Source: Saccharomonospora marina XMU15 (lineage in GTDB: Bacteria; Actinomycetota; Actinomycetes; Mycobacteriales; Pseudonocardiaceae). From it: a stretch of DNA of 64,000 nucleotides. Both the position numbers and the translations under genes were made by a program. How positions within the stretch are numbered: position 1 is the stretch's first letter; each line of letters begins with the position of its first letter. Where the stretch lies: positions 4,831,234 through 4,895,233 of the forward strand of contig NZ_CM001439.1 in assembly GCF_000244955.1 (NCBI RefSeq), given 5' to 3'. The notes beneath the pieces are model-generated. The model saw nothing but the letters and a program-made list of their open reading frames with translations, searched no databases and was not told where the DNA came from. Of the stretch, positions 7,174-16,195 are shown in pieces.

Positions 7174-8444
7174 CACTGCTCCTCCGGCGAAAGGCCGATG
7201 ACCGCCTCGCTGCCCGGCTCTTCGACCGGGAACAGTTCGTGGTCGATCGTCGGCAGTTGGTTCTCGTGCTCTGCTTCGTCATGCCCCCCATGCACGCCGG
7301 AGGCGGGCGGGACCATGCCTGCCATGGCGGCTGACCTGCCTGCGGCCGACTCGACGGCCAGCCGAGCCGCCGTCGCACCGCTGCCGCCCTGCATCGTCGC
7401 CGTGCCCACGCCCTTGCCGGGTAGCAGCGGGTTGCCGCCCGGTCCCGCGCCCGCGGCCAACCCCGCGATCGCGCCCGCGCCGCCGCTGAGCGCTCCGACC
7501 ACGGCACCGGCCGCGAGCGCCTCGGCCGTGCCACTACCACTTCCTGATCCAGCGAGACGTTTCGGCGGCTCGCCGGCCGAGGATCTGGCAGCGGCGCTCG
7601 TGGTCGCCGCCGGGATCGTGCTCCGCGCCCGGCCGATCAACTGTCCCGAGTTGGTCAGGCTGGACTCGTAGCCCTGCATCGACCGAACCGCCTGCTGCTT
7701 GCTCATGTCCGTCGAGTTGGCGCCGACGTAGAAGCTGAACCCCGCGCTGCCCACGGCGCCGAAGGCCGCACCCGCGTCCGAGGCGGACGGCGCAGTCGAG
7801 GTGGGCGGCTGCCGCGCGGGCTCACTCGTTCCCAGCGCCTCCGGCCCGGTGGGGAACTGATCCATCACGCTGAACATCCCCGCTGCCGGCACCGCCGGTT
7901 GGCTCGATCGAGCAGGCGCGCTCGCGAGCGAAGCCCCGGTGATGTCCGCCCAGTTCGTTGCCGCGTCGTTCATCGGCGCTGCCGGGTCTCCCGGTGGCGG
8001 CGGCATGGTTGACCTCGCCCTGGCCAGTGCGTCGGCCGCCTGTTCGCTGGCCTGCTCGCCCGCGTGAGCGAGTTCGGCGAGCTTCTCCACCCGATCGGCC
8101 AGCGCGCTGAGCCTGCTCGCCGCCTGCTCGGCGCCGGTTCCCTGCCAGCTCTGCAGCAACGCGGCCCGCTGCTCGCGCAGCACCTGCGCGTGGTTGACCA
8201 ACGCGGCACGATGTTGCGACCACTCCGCGGCGATGGAGCTGACGTCGGCGACGTCGGCGTCCTGCCACAACATCTGGTACAGCTCTTCGTGGCTGTACGC
8301 CTCCCAGTTCACGCCGCCTTCCGGCGGCGCGTCCTGACCGAAGTACACGTCCCACACACCCGCCGTGCCCACCGCCGCCTGCGGCTGCTCGGCGTCGGAC
8401 GCCTGCTCCGGGTGCTTGCCTGCCGCTGACGTCTCGCTTGCCAC
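7173..8444 (-). CDS. PPE-like/WXG-domain ESX substrate with low-complexity C-terminus
   Basis: A 423-residue protein that starts the ESX-type operon. Residues 40-150 form the helical PPE/WXG-like domain: WEAYSHEELYQML, then AAEWSQHRAALVNHAQVL, then a W-Q-G hairpin (SWQGTGAEQAASRLSALADR). The rest (about 160-423) is Ala/Gly/Ser/Pro-rich, with a glycine-rich hydrophobic segment near 310-340, and ends in an acidic tail. This architecture matches PPE-like proteins beside espG in Pseudonocardiaceae. Translation begins at GTG 8444 behind GGGGAGCTGGG. No ESX core genes (EccB, EccC, EccD, MycP) are in the window, so the secretion machine must lie elsewhere. Confidence 0.83.
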   Translation of the reverse strand: MASETSAAGKHPEQASDAEQPQAAVGTAGVWDVYFGQDAPPEGGVNWEAYSHEELYQMLWQDADVADVSSIAAEWSQHRAALVNHAQVLREQRAALLQSWQGTGAEQAASRLSALADRVEKLAELAHAGEQASEQAADALARARSTMPPPPGDPAAPMNDAATNWADITGASLASAPARSSQPAVPAAGMFSVMDQFPTGPEALGTSEPARQPPTSTAPSASDAGAAFGAVGSAGFSFYVGANSTDMSKQQAVRSMQGYESSLTNSGQLIGRARSTIPAATTSAAARSSAGEPPKRLAGSGSGSGTAEALAAGAVVGALSGGAGAIAGLAAGAGPGGNPLLPGKGVGTATMQGGSGATAARLAVESAAGRSAAMAGMVPPASGVHGGHDEAEHENQLPTIDHELFPVEEPGSEAVIGLSPEEQ

Positions 8445-8627
8445 CCCAGCTCCCCTTTCCGGTCGCCGACTCCTCGTCGGCTCGGCCCATGGTCACGGCC
8501 GTTTCGAAACGCCGGGAAGGTCACGCGGCGGCCATTGCTGGCCGGTGCCAGTGAGCAGGTAAAAACCGTCGAGTTCGGGACGCGTGATGGCGAAGCGGCC
8601 GCCGGTCGGCTCCGATCGCGACGGCTG

Positions 8628-11027
8628 TCAGCGGTCCGCGCGGTAGGTCTTGGCGAGGTGCTCTTGCAGGCGTGCGTGGCGGAACTGGTAGACGGCGCCG
8701 GACTGGCGCAGCACGCCCCGGCGATAGGCGTCGTCGAGGAAGGTGCCGACCGCCCACGGCAGCCTGCCCACGACCGGAAGTCGGAACCGGGTGAAGAGCA
8801 GCCACTGTCCCCACGCGGTGAAAGCCACGACGTAGGCCATGCCCGCGCTCAACCCACCGATCAGCCCGACCAGCAGGCCGTTGCCCACGCTCCAGTTCAG
8901 GCTCCACGGCACCGTGCCCACGACGGCACGCAACGCGCTCGTGACCGCGAGGCCGCCGAAGGCCAGTGCCAGCGCGAGGGCGAGCGACAGTAGACCAGCA
9001 AGGCGCAGCACCGTCGTGCGGTTGGCCGCGAGCAGGTCGGCGGGGCTCGTGGCGGTGGTGAGGTTGGCAGGGGCCTCCAGCGCGGCCGCGAGTGCCAGCA
9101 CCAGACCACATGCCAGACCGAAGACAACCGCGCAGAAGGCGGCGTCGACGAGGATCACCCGCACGATCGCGCCGGGTTCGTCGGCGATGGCCAGAGTCGG
9201 GGACACCGCCATCACGATGGCTCTCGCGATCGCGTAGCCGACGCCTCCGATGCTGCCGCCAAGAGCGCCTGCCACGAACCGCGCCGCGACTTTTCGCCGG
9301 ATGCCCGGCTGCCTGCCGGACCCGTCGAGCAGCCGCACCCTGACGCGCGTCGGCTCGAGTACCTTGCCCTTTCGCACCACCATCAGCAGGTACAGCAGGC
9401 CGACCGGTAGGCCGATGACCGGCCCGATCACGAGGCCGTCGACCACGGTGACATACCAGTGAAACGTCATCCCGGACGTGAGTCTGTGGACCGGGGTGAA
9501 CACCAGCCAGTCGACCAGCAACGACGCGACACACGCGAATGCGGTTACCAGCAGCACGCGGGTGGAGTCGCGAAGTGTGCCGCCCATGCGCCACCATTCG
9601 AGGTCGCTCGTGCCTTGGCGGTCGAGCTGGTCGGCGAGGAATCCCAGCCAGTGCCGGATGCGGGAAATGTGCCAGTCGCCCCGGTTGCCTGCGCGGGCGG
9701 GTACCGACCGTTGGCCGTAGACGGTGGGCACGAAGCTGTCGAGGAGGTGTTCCTCGATGTGCTGGGGTGTGGGAAAGCGGGTGTCGTCCAGCAACTCGGT
9801 GGGGTCGCGGTCGCGGGAGTCGCTGTAGACGGTGCGGGCGAGGCTGACCATGAGCGGTGTGGTCAGCACGGACGCCAGTCCGGTTGCCGGGCTGGGTCGG
9901 GCCGTGTCGTGATGTCGAAGTGCGTTGATGACGCTGTCCCATGCGGTGGCTGTGCCGCCGCCCTCGGTGGCGGCAAGGCGCCGTGCGGTGCGGGGCAGGT
10001 AGCCGCCCAGGTCGTCGGCGGTGAGGTCGGTCAACTCCACCACGGCGGCCGAGGTGAGCACGTCGACCATGGTCACGGCCCGTTCGTACTCCTCGAAGCG
10101 GCTCGTCAGCAGCAGCGGCATCGACAGCGAGTTGAGTGTTTCCAGCGCAGGCCGGTGCAGGCCCTGTGCGATCTCGTCGAAACCGTCGAGCACGGGCAGG
10201 ATGCGGCCGGTGTCCACGAGCACAGCCGCGAGTGTGGCCCCACCCGGCGCCGCCGCGGCCAGGCCCGGCTGGTCGCGCTGCAACACCTGCACCAGCCAGC
10301 TACGCAGCGGGGTGGTGGTCGGGTCCCACGATCCCAGGTTGAAGATCATCGGGACCGGGCCCCCGCGCGTGCGCGCGGCCAGCGTGTCCAACACGAACCG
10401 CAGGGTCAGCACGGTCTTGCCCGAACCCGCCCGGCCCAACACCACCAACCGCCCGGACGGAACCCGCAGGTAGGTGCTCGCGATGTCGCCCACGCCGCCG
10501 GACAGTTCCAGCGGTCCGGCGCTCACCCCGACCGGGACGCGGCAGATGTTGTCCCAGTGGTCGGCCAGGCGGGCAGGCGCACCCCGCCACCGCACCGGGA
10601 GCGGGAAGGGGTCGTGCAACCGGCGCAACTCTTCCTCACGCCGCAGTCTGGCCGCGATGACCAGCGCCAGGTGGTCGGCCGCCTCCGACACCTCCGCGGG
10701 CACCGCAGGCAGTGGGCCCGCTACCGGAACCACGGCATGTTCGACCGGCACCGCTACCGCCTCGGCACCATCCTGCGCGGGCGACTCCCGTGACAGGTCC
10801 TGGTACTTGCCGTCGGCAGCGGCCAGCAGGTCGTGCCGCTCCTGCTGGCCGACCCCCAACGCATCGGCCAGCAACGTCACCGTGCCGATCCGAGGATCGG
10901 TACCGCTGCCGGTCTCCAGCCTGCGAATGGTCCGAACCCCGACACCCGAGCGAGCAGCCAACTCCTCCTGGGTCAAGCCCGCCCGCCGCCGCGCGTCGCG
11001 AAGCAGAACACCGAAACGGTTGGCCAA
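8628..11027 (-). CDS. XRE helix-turn-helix/NACHT NTPase with polytopic membrane domain
   Basis: A 799-residue STAND-type signalling protein. Residues 1-65 are an XRE-type helix-turn-helix (RRAGLTQEELAARSGVGVRTI), unusual for a membrane protein. A NACHT NTPase follows with Walker A GRAGSGKT at 198-205 and Walker B LDGFDE at about 280-285. From about 470 there are roughly eight hydrophobic segments, and the soluble C-terminus carries YQFRHARLQEHLAKTY, a motif recurrent in actinobacterial NACHT proteins. Translation starts at TTG 11027, 9 nt after GGGGGGA. It is monocistronic, between the ESX operon and a small zinc-finger gene. Bacterial NACHT proteins include antiphage factors; a defence or stress role is possible but not shown here. 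Confidence 0.88.
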   Translation of the reverse strand: MANRFGVLLRDARRRAGLTQEELAARSGVGVRTIRRLETGSGTDPRIGTVTLLADALGVGQQERHDLLAAADGKYQDLSRESPAQDGAEAVAVPVEHAVVPVAGPLPAVPAEVSEAADHLALVIAARLRREEELRRLHDPFPLPVRWRGAPARLADHWDNICRVPVGVSAGPLELSGGVGDIASTYLRVPSGRLVVLGRAGSGKTVLTLRFVLDTLAARTRGGPVPMIFNLGSWDPTTTPLRSWLVQVLQRDQPGLAAAAPGGATLAAVLVDTGRILPVLDGFDEIAQGLHRPALETLNSLSMPLLLTSRFEEYERAVTMVDVLTSAAVVELTDLTADDLGGYLPRTARRLAATEGGGTATAWDSVINALRHHDTARPSPATGLASVLTTPLMVSLARTVYSDSRDRDPTELLDDTRFPTPQHIEEHLLDSFVPTVYGQRSVPARAGNRGDWHISRIRHWLGFLADQLDRQGTSDLEWWRMGGTLRDSTRVLLVTAFACVASLLVDWLVFTPVHRLTSGMTFHWYVTVVDGLVIGPVIGLPVGLLYLLMVVRKGKVLEPTRVRVRLLDGSGRQPGIRRKVAARFVAGALGGSIGGVGYAIARAIVMAVSPTLAIADEPGAIVRVILVDAAFCAVVFGLACGLVLALAAALEAPANLTTATSPADLLAANRTTVLRLAGLLSLALALALAFGGLAVTSALRAVVGTVPWSLNWSVGNGLLVGLIGGLSAGMAYVVAFTAWGQWLLFTRFRLPVVGRLPWAVGTFLDDAYRRGVLRQSGAVYQFRHARLQEHLAKTYRADR

Positions 11028-11157
11028 CTCGCGAGTCCCCCCGACGCGCCGAAAGACCCGTTGATCTTACCCGGTGACCGGCCACGAATGGCAGGTGGTC
11101 GACCTGGTTGACGACCGGCGAAACCGGCGAGACTCCGCCTGCTACGAAAGGACCACG

Positions 11158-11439
11158 ATGCCAGCGAAATTCCGGTACCGGTGTGCACGGTGCGGCTACA
11201 AGACCCGGTGGCTGGACGAGCACGAGGGCGCCGAACAGCTTCGCCGTCACTGTCTACGGAGCCACCCCGGAACCGAACCGGGCGGGGACTTCGAGATCCG
11301 GCGCGGTGACGAATCGCGCGGCGGCTGCGTCGGCATGGCAGCCACCCCGTTCGTGCTCCTGTTCGTTTCGATCCGGTCGGTTCTCGATACGCGGCGCCCG
11401 ATCCGCCCGCTCACGACGGCGTGTATTCCCCGCCGTTGA
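11158..11439 (+). CDS. small CxxC/HxxxH zinc-ribbon protein
   Basis: A 93-residue protein with a zinc-binding pattern near the start: C-A-R-C, then a 17-residue spacer and H-C-L-R-S-H. The C-terminal part includes a short hydrophobic stretch (MAATPFVLLFVSI) that could be a single membrane segment. ATG 11158 follows AAAGGA, and upstream in-frame codons look non-coding. It is divergent from the NACHT gene with a 130-bp gap, and its 3' end overlaps the convergent SDR gene by 29 bp. Function not recognised; similar small zinc-ribbon proteins are common in actinomycetes. Confidence 0.6.
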   Translation: MPAKFRYRCARCGYKTRWLDEHEGAEQLRRHCLRSHPGTEPGGDFEIRRGDESRGGCVGMAATPFVLLFVSIRSVLDTRRPIRPLTTACIPRR

Positions 11440-12217
11440 CGTCCAGCGTCGCACCGGTCACCTCGGATGCATAGCGGGAAAGCAGGAACAGCACCGCACC
11501 CGCGCACGCCTCGTCAGTGGGTATGCGGCCCAACGGGTTACGGCCCGCGATCTCGTCGTAGATCTGCTGCTCGCCGACCCCACGCTCCTGCGCGGTCATC
11601 CGCAGGTAGAACCGCACGCCGGGCCCGTCCAACCAGCCCATGAGCGCCTGGTTGGCCCTGATGCCGTACTCACCCAACTCCAGCGCCAGCGACCTTGTCA
11701 CCGATGCCATCGCGGCCTTGGCCGCCGCGTAGGCACCCTCACCTCGCGCGGGCTTTCGGGTGGCCATCGTGCCGATGTTCACGATCGAACCGCGCCCCGC
11801 CTGCTTCATGTGCGGCACCACCGCACGGGTCACGTTGAGAGCGCCGAACAGGATGATGTCCATCGAGCGCCGGATCGCCTTCTCCGGTGTGTCGAGCAGG
11901 TCGGCGAAACCCGGGTGCCCGTATGCCGAGTTCACGAGGCCGGTGATGGTGCCGAACCGTCGCACTGCGGTGTCCACCAGTTCACTGACATCGTCGGGTT
12001 TGCGGACGTCGCAGGGAACCCCGATGGCTTCCCCACCCGCCTCGGCGATCTTCTCGGCCTGCCGTGTCATCACCTCTGTCGAGCGTGCCGCCATCACCAC
12101 CTTGGCTCCTTCGGCCGCGGCGCGCACCGCCAGGTGGCTGCCAAGTCCCGGCCCGACACCGGTGATGAGCACGACCTCGCCGTCGAGCATCGCGGCGGGC
12201 CGGAACGGCTGCCCCAT
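11411..12217 (-). CDS. SDR-family oxidoreductase (Rv3530c-like)
   Basis: A 268-residue short-chain dehydrogenase/reductase. The cofactor motif is TGVGPGLG (19-26), NSAYG (96-100) replaces the usual NNAG, and the catalytic pair is Y163-AAA-K167 with T150 in the usual Ser position. Length is standard. It follows the DUF1214 gene with a 1-bp overlap (TGATG), so both are one unit. In mycobacteria a comparable neighbouring pair (Rv3531c-Rv3530c, from memory) belongs to the KstR cholesterol regulon. The KstR-type box upstream of this operon supports a steroid or isoprenoid substrate, which remains inferred. Confidence 0.88.
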   Translation of the reverse strand: MGQPFRPAAMLDGEVVLITGVGPGLGSHLAVRAAAEGAKVVMAARSTEVMTRQAEKIAEAGGEAIGVPCDVRKPDDVSELVDTAVRRFGTITGLVNSAYGHPGFADLLDTPEKAIRRSMDIILFGALNVTRAVVPHMKQAGRGSIVNIGTMATRKPARGEGAYAAAKAAMASVTRSLALELGEYGIRANQALMGWLDGPGVRFYLRMTAQERGVGEQQIYDEIAGRNPLGRIPTDEACAGAVLFLLSRYASEVTGATLDVNGGEYTPS

Positions 12218-13290
12218 CAGTCCTCCCCTCGCGTGAGTGAATCCAGAGCGACCACGCGGCAGTTGGGTACCGGGTTGGACTTCGCGCCGAGCCAGCGCAG
12301 CAACGCGGTTCCGCTGCTGTGTCCACAGGTGTCGATCCAGTTGCCGAACCCGGGATCACGCTCGGCAACCACGATGGTCAGCCTGCCTGCGTCGAGGACG
12401 GCGGTGTGTTTGTTGACGGTGATGCGGCGGTTGTGGTCCAGCGACTCCATCCACCAGTTGTCCAGCTGGAAGTTCCAGTATGGACAGTCGGGCACCTCGG
12501 TCTCGAGCAACCACGCCTCGCCGGGCGCCAGGGTCCAGTAACCGTGCAGGTAGCAGATCTCCGGGTCGCCACCGGCCCGCTGGAACATGTCCTGGCCGAA
12601 GTCCGCGAGCTCGTTGGGCTTGGTCATGAACAGCTCTGTCCACTGTGCGAACGTCGCCGCGGTGCCGTGCACCGAAAGCGCCGCCCTTCGCAGCGCCTTG
12701 GCCATGAACTCCGGCGTCAGCGGGGCCGGTTCGGCAGGTCCTGCGATCCGCTCGATCCGCCATCGACCCGGCGTCTCGGTTGTGCGGTCCAGGTAGGTCT
12801 GGCGCACGACGAGCCCGGTGGAGTCGGGCGCCAGTGGCAGCCAGTTGCGCCCTTGCTCGGTGACACTGGCGATGATCTCGATGGTTCCGTCCGGCTCCGC
12901 GACCAGGTCGGCGTCGGTCAACTCGCCCGTGGATGCCATGGTGCCGTCCTTGGCGTAGCGGTTGGCCTTGGAGCCGATGCTGAAGTAGGCGATGGTGCCG
13001 CGTTCGCCGGTGATCCGGTAGCTGCGGTCACCTCGGATGTTCGCCGAAAGGTAGACGTTGTCAGGATTGTCGGCACCGATCTTGACCAGGTCGAGTTCGT
13101 GCAGTCGCGGGAAGTCCGGGTCGGCGTTGTCGACACACGAGTAGAGCATCTCGCGGGTGAGCCTGGCGAGGTAGCGAAAGCCCTCGGCCCTGTCCAGCGG
13201 CGTGTTCGGGGCGGTGTCGCGCAGCACCTCGTTTCCGGCCGCCTCGATCCCGCGGCAGAACTGCGACCAGGCCTTCGCCACGTCGGTCAC
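12217..13290 (-). CDS. DUF1214-domain protein, first gene of KstR-type operon (Rv3531c-like)
   Basis: A 357-residue soluble protein with the C-terminal DUF1214 fold (GYWTLAPGEAWLLETEVPDC, then YWNFQLDNWWMESLD and VVAERDPGFGNWIDTCGH). DUF1214 has no agreed catalytic role. GTG 13290 was chosen because AGGAGGAG lies just upstream; longer in-frame starts run through the promoter and operators. It is translationally coupled to the SDR gene and lies 56 bp after cysNC. Two different palindromes sit in that gap: a KstR-type box (13306-13319) and a box shared with the cysD/TetR region (13337-13349), suggesting dual control. Confidence 0.85.
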   Translation of the reverse strand: MTDVAKAWSQFCRGIEAAGNEVLRDTAPNTPLDRAEGFRYLARLTREMLYSCVDNADPDFPRLHELDLVKIGADNPDNVYLSANIRGDRSYRITGERGTIAYFSIGSKANRYAKDGTMASTGELTDADLVAEPDGTIEIIASVTEQGRNWLPLAPDSTGLVVRQTYLDRTTETPGRWRIERIAGPAEPAPLTPEFMAKALRRAALSVHGTAATFAQWTELFMTKPNELADFGQDMFQRAGGDPEICYLHGYWTLAPGEAWLLETEVPDCPYWNFQLDNWWMESLDHNRRITVNKHTAVLDAGRLTIVVAERDPGFGNWIDTCGHSSGTALLRWLGAKSNPVPNCRVVALDSLTRGED

Positions 13291-13305
13291 GGTATCTCCT
13301 CCTGG

Positions 13306-13319
13306 TAGAACGAGTTCTA
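13306..13319. promoter_or_regulatory. KstR-type operator TAGAAC-N2-GTTCTA
   Basis: TAGAACGAGTTCTA fits the published KstR consensus TNNAACNNGTTNNA with both 6-bp arms perfect. On the minus strand it lies just downstream of a candidate promoter (TTGAAC, 16-bp spacer, TACTCT; about 13323-13350) and 16 bp before GTG 13290. KstR is the TetR repressor of cholesterol catabolism in mycobacteria and rhodococci. The kstR gene itself is not in this window. Confidence 0.72.
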
Positions 13320-13336
13320 GGTAGAGTACCGAAATC

Positions 13337-13349
13337 TGGACAATGTTCA
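13337..13349. promoter_or_regulatory. operator copy TGGACA-A-TGTTCA shared with cysD/TetR intergenic region
   Basis: A 13-bp inverted repeat with half-site TGRACA. It overlaps the -35-like element of the DUF1214 operon and the stop codon of cysNC. Two copies of the same motif lie at 16196-16208 and 16219-16231, in front of the TetR gene 16254, so this is probably a second target of that regulator. Confidence 0.62.
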
Positions 13350-15230
13350 ATGCCCGTCGAGTACTCCCATCGCACGCAACTTGACGAGCACCTGCTCGGC
13401 CGCCGAATCGGGACTCAGAGTCGTCGTGTCGAGCCACACCTCAGGCTCGACAGGCGGTTCGTACGGGGAGTCGATTCCGGTGAAGTTCGCCAGATCACCG
13501 CGGCGCGCCTTGGCGTAGAGCCCCTTCGGGTCGCGCCGCCGCGCCTCCTCCAGCGGGGTGTCGACATAGACCTCGCAGAACTCGTCGCGCTCAACGAGTC
13601 CGCGGGCCAGTTCACGCTCGGCGCGAAACGGCGAGATGAACGAGACCAGCACGACCAGTCCCGCGTCCACCAGCAGCGCGGAAACCTCGGCGGTCCGGCG
13701 GATGTTCTCCACCCGGTCGGCGTCGGTGAATCCGAGGTCGGAGTTCAGCCCCTGCCGGATGTTGTCACCGTCCAGCAGGAAGGTGTGCACCCCGCGAGCG
13801 TGCAGCGCCTTCTCCACGAGATCGGCGATCGTGGACTTGCCTGCACCGGACAGCCCGGTGAACCACACCACGCAGGGGCGATGCCCGTTGCGGGCCACCC
13901 GTGCCCGCTTGTCCACTGTGACCGCCTGCCATCGGACGTTGGCCGAACGCCGCAGCGGGAAGTCGATCATCCCTGCGCCCACGGTTCGGTTGCTGAGCCG
14001 GTCCAGCACGATGAAGGAACCCAGGTCGCGACAGGTGCGGTACGGCTCGGCGGCCACCGGACGATCGAGGTGCACGTTGGCCACGCCGATCTCTCCTGCC
14101 GCCAGCGTCTTCGCGGGCAATCGGGCACCGGTGTCCACGTCGAGCCGGTGCTTGGGGCGGTCCACGCTGAAGCCGACGGTACTGGCACCGAACTTGGCGA
14201 GGTATCGCCTGCCGGGCAGCAACTCGTGCTCGTCCAGCCACACCACATGCGCCTGGAACGCATCGGCGACCTCCGCCGGTTCGCCCGCCGCGAGAACGCT
14301 GCCCCTGCTGACATCCACCTCGTCGGCGAGTACGACGGTCACCGACGATCCGCGGACCGCGCCGGGCAGGTCGCCGGCCATCGTCGTGATCCGCTCCACC
14401 TTCGACTTCCGACCGCCTGGCAGCACGTGGACTTCGTCGCCCGTACGGAGCGAGCCGCGCAGCACCCTGCCGGAGAAGCCGCGGAAGCCGTCGTGCGGCC
14501 GGTTCACCCACTGCACCAGGAACCGCGCGGGGTCGGCCTGCTCGGCCTCGTGGATTGGCACCGACTCCAGCCACTCGAGCAGCGCGGGCCCTTCGTACCA
14601 TGGCGTCCGGTCGCTGGTGGTGACGACGTTCGTTCCTTCCACCGCCGACATCGGGATGCAGGTGACCTCGGTGATCCCGAGTTCGGCGGCGAACGCGCGA
14701 TACCGCAGGCTGATGTCGTCGAAAACCGTCCGCGAGTAGTCCAGCAGGTCCAGCTTGTTCACCGCCAGGGCGACGTGCCGGATGCCGAGCAACGCGACCA
14801 GGATGGTGTGCCTGCGCGTCTGGGTGAGCATGCCCTTGCGCGCGTCGAGCAGGATCACCGCCGCGTCGGCGTTGGACGCCCCGGTGACCATGTTGCGGGT
14901 GTACTGCTCGTGCCCCGGGGTGTCGGCGACGATGAACCGGCGATCCCCGGTGGCGAAGAAGCGGTAGGCCACATCGATGGTGATGCCCTGCTCGCGTTCG
15001 GCGGCGAGACCGTCCACCAGCAACGCGAAGTCCAACTCGGCGCCCCTCGTGCCGTACCGCGAGGAATCGGCCCGCAGCGCGGTGAGCTGGTCGGCGTAGA
15101 GGAGCTTCGACTCGTACAGCAACCGTCCGATGAGCGTGCTCTTGCCGTCGTCGACGCTGCCGCAGGTGAGAAACCGCAGCAATCCCGGCTCGTCCTGGTG
15201 TTTTCGGGATCGCACCGCCGGTACGGACAT
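13347..15230 (-). CDS. cysNC: CysNC: sulfate adenylyltransferase GTPase subunit fused to APS kinase
   Basis: A 627-residue bifunctional enzyme. The N-terminal part is the regulatory GTPase of ATP sulfurylase: G1 GSVDDGKST (24-32), G3 DTPGH (103-107), G4 NKLD (158-161) and EF-Tu-like beta domains to about 430. The C-terminal part is APS kinase with P-loop GLSGAGKST around residue 459 and DGDNIRQGL. With CysD it turns sulfate and ATP into APS and then PAPS. ATG 15230 overlaps the cysD stop (TGATG), so subunits are made in step; an apparent longer ORF start is inside cysD. The same fused layout occurs in mycobacteria, where it supplies PAPS for sulfotransferases. No APS/PAPS reductase is nearby. 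Confidence 0.95.
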   Translation of the reverse strand: MSVPAVRSRKHQDEPGLLRFLTCGSVDDGKSTLIGRLLYESKLLYADQLTALRADSSRYGTRGAELDFALLVDGLAAEREQGITIDVAYRFFATGDRRFIVADTPGHEQYTRNMVTGASNADAAVILLDARKGMLTQTRRHTILVALLGIRHVALAVNKLDLLDYSRTVFDDISLRYRAFAAELGITEVTCIPMSAVEGTNVVTTSDRTPWYEGPALLEWLESVPIHEAEQADPARFLVQWVNRPHDGFRGFSGRVLRGSLRTGDEVHVLPGGRKSKVERITTMAGDLPGAVRGSSVTVVLADEVDVSRGSVLAAGEPAEVADAFQAHVVWLDEHELLPGRRYLAKFGASTVGFSVDRPKHRLDVDTGARLPAKTLAAGEIGVANVHLDRPVAAEPYRTCRDLGSFIVLDRLSNRTVGAGMIDFPLRRSANVRWQAVTVDKRARVARNGHRPCVVWFTGLSGAGKSTIADLVEKALHARGVHTFLLDGDNIRQGLNSDLGFTDADRVENIRRTAEVSALLVDAGLVVLVSFISPFRAERELARGLVERDEFCEVYVDTPLEEARRRDPKGLYAKARRGDLANFTGIDSPYEPPVEPEVWLDTTTLSPDSAAEQVLVKLRAMGVLDGH

Positions 15231-16129
15231 CAGAAGTAGCCCTCCTGCTTCTTGCGTTCCATCGAGGCGGACTGGTCGCGGTCGATCACCCTGCCCTGCC
15301 GCTCCGAGGTGGTCGTATCGCGCATCTCGGCGATGATCTCCTCGACGGTGCGTGCTCGGCTTTCCACCGCACCGGTCAGCGGGTAGCAGCCGAGTGTGCG
15401 GAAACGGACGCTTCGCCACGCTGGCACTTCCCCGTCGGCGAGCGGCATCCGGTCGTCATCGACCATGATCAGCACGCCGTCCCGCTCGACCACCGGCCGC
15501 TCCGCGGCGAAGTAGAGCGGAACTATCGGTATCCGCTCCCGCTCGATGTAGCGCCACACATCGAGTTCGGTCCAGTTCGAAAGCGGAAAGACCCGAATGC
15601 TCTCCCCGGGCGCGATCCGCGTGTTGTACAGCCGCCACAGTTCGGGGCGCTGGCTCTTCGGGTCCCAACGGTGCTGCGCTGTACGGAAGGAGAACACGCG
15701 TTCCTTGGCGCGGGAGGCCTCCTCGTCCCGTCGCGCACCGCCGAAGGCGACGTCGAAGCGATACTTGTCCATTGCCTGGCGCAGCCCCTGCGTCTTCCAC
15801 AGGTCGGTGTGCCGCGCCGAGCCGTGGTCGAACGGGTTGATGCCGCGGGCGACGCAGTCCGGGTTGCGGTGCACGATCAGGTCCAGACCGAGCCGGCGTG
15901 CGGTCTCGTCGCGAAACGCGATCATCTCGCGAAACTTCCATGTGGTGTCGACATGCAGCAGTGGGAACGGCGGTGGGCTGGGGTGGAATGCCTTGCGGGC
16001 GAGGTGCAACAGCACCGAACTGTCCTTGCCGATCGAGTACAGCAGCACCGGCCGCTCGCTCTCCGCGACTGCTTCGCGGAAGATGTCGATGCTGTCGGCC
16101 TCGAGTCGATCCAGCTGGTCGAGTGTCAT
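15230..16129 (-). CDS. cysD: CysD: sulfate adenylyltransferase small subunit
   Basis: A 299-residue ATP sulfurylase catalytic subunit of the PAPS-reductase-like PP-loop superfamily. The ATP-pyrophosphatase loop SIGKDS is at 32-37. Downstream signatures include [12 protein letters not shown], the [21 protein letters not shown] segment, [13 protein letters not shown] and the C-terminal [12 protein letters not shown]. It catalyses APS formation from ATP and sulfate when bound to CysN. It is the first gene of the cysD-cysNC unit, divergent from a TetR regulator. The shared intergenic region holds two copies of a 13-bp inverted repeat, so transcription is probably controlled by that regulator. Confidence 0.95.
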   Translation of the reverse strand: MTLDQLDRLEADSIDIFREAVAESERPVLLYSIGKDSSVLLHLARKAFHPSPPPFPLLHVDTTWKFREMIAFRDETARRLGLDLIVHRNPDCVARGINPFDHGSARHTDLWKTQGLRQAMDKYRFDVAFGGARRDEEASRAKERVFSFRTAQHRWDPKSQRPELWRLYNTRIAPGESIRVFPLSNWTELDVWRYIERERIPIVPLYFAAERPVVERDGVLIMVDDDRMPLADGEVPAWRSVRFRTLGCYPLTGAVESRARTVEEIIAEMRDTTTSERQGRVIDRDQSASMERKKQEGYF

Positions 16130-16195
16130 TCGGCCCCCTCGTCAGCAGTGCCCGCCGTGCCGGTCCGGTTCATGCGAGCCACCGTAGCGGCAAAT

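Noticed and set aside
8521-9942. 473-codon minus-strand open frame inside the NACHT gene
   Set aside because: Arg/His/Pro-rich composition typical of an out-of-frame shadow; the NACHT frame has motifs and codon bias.
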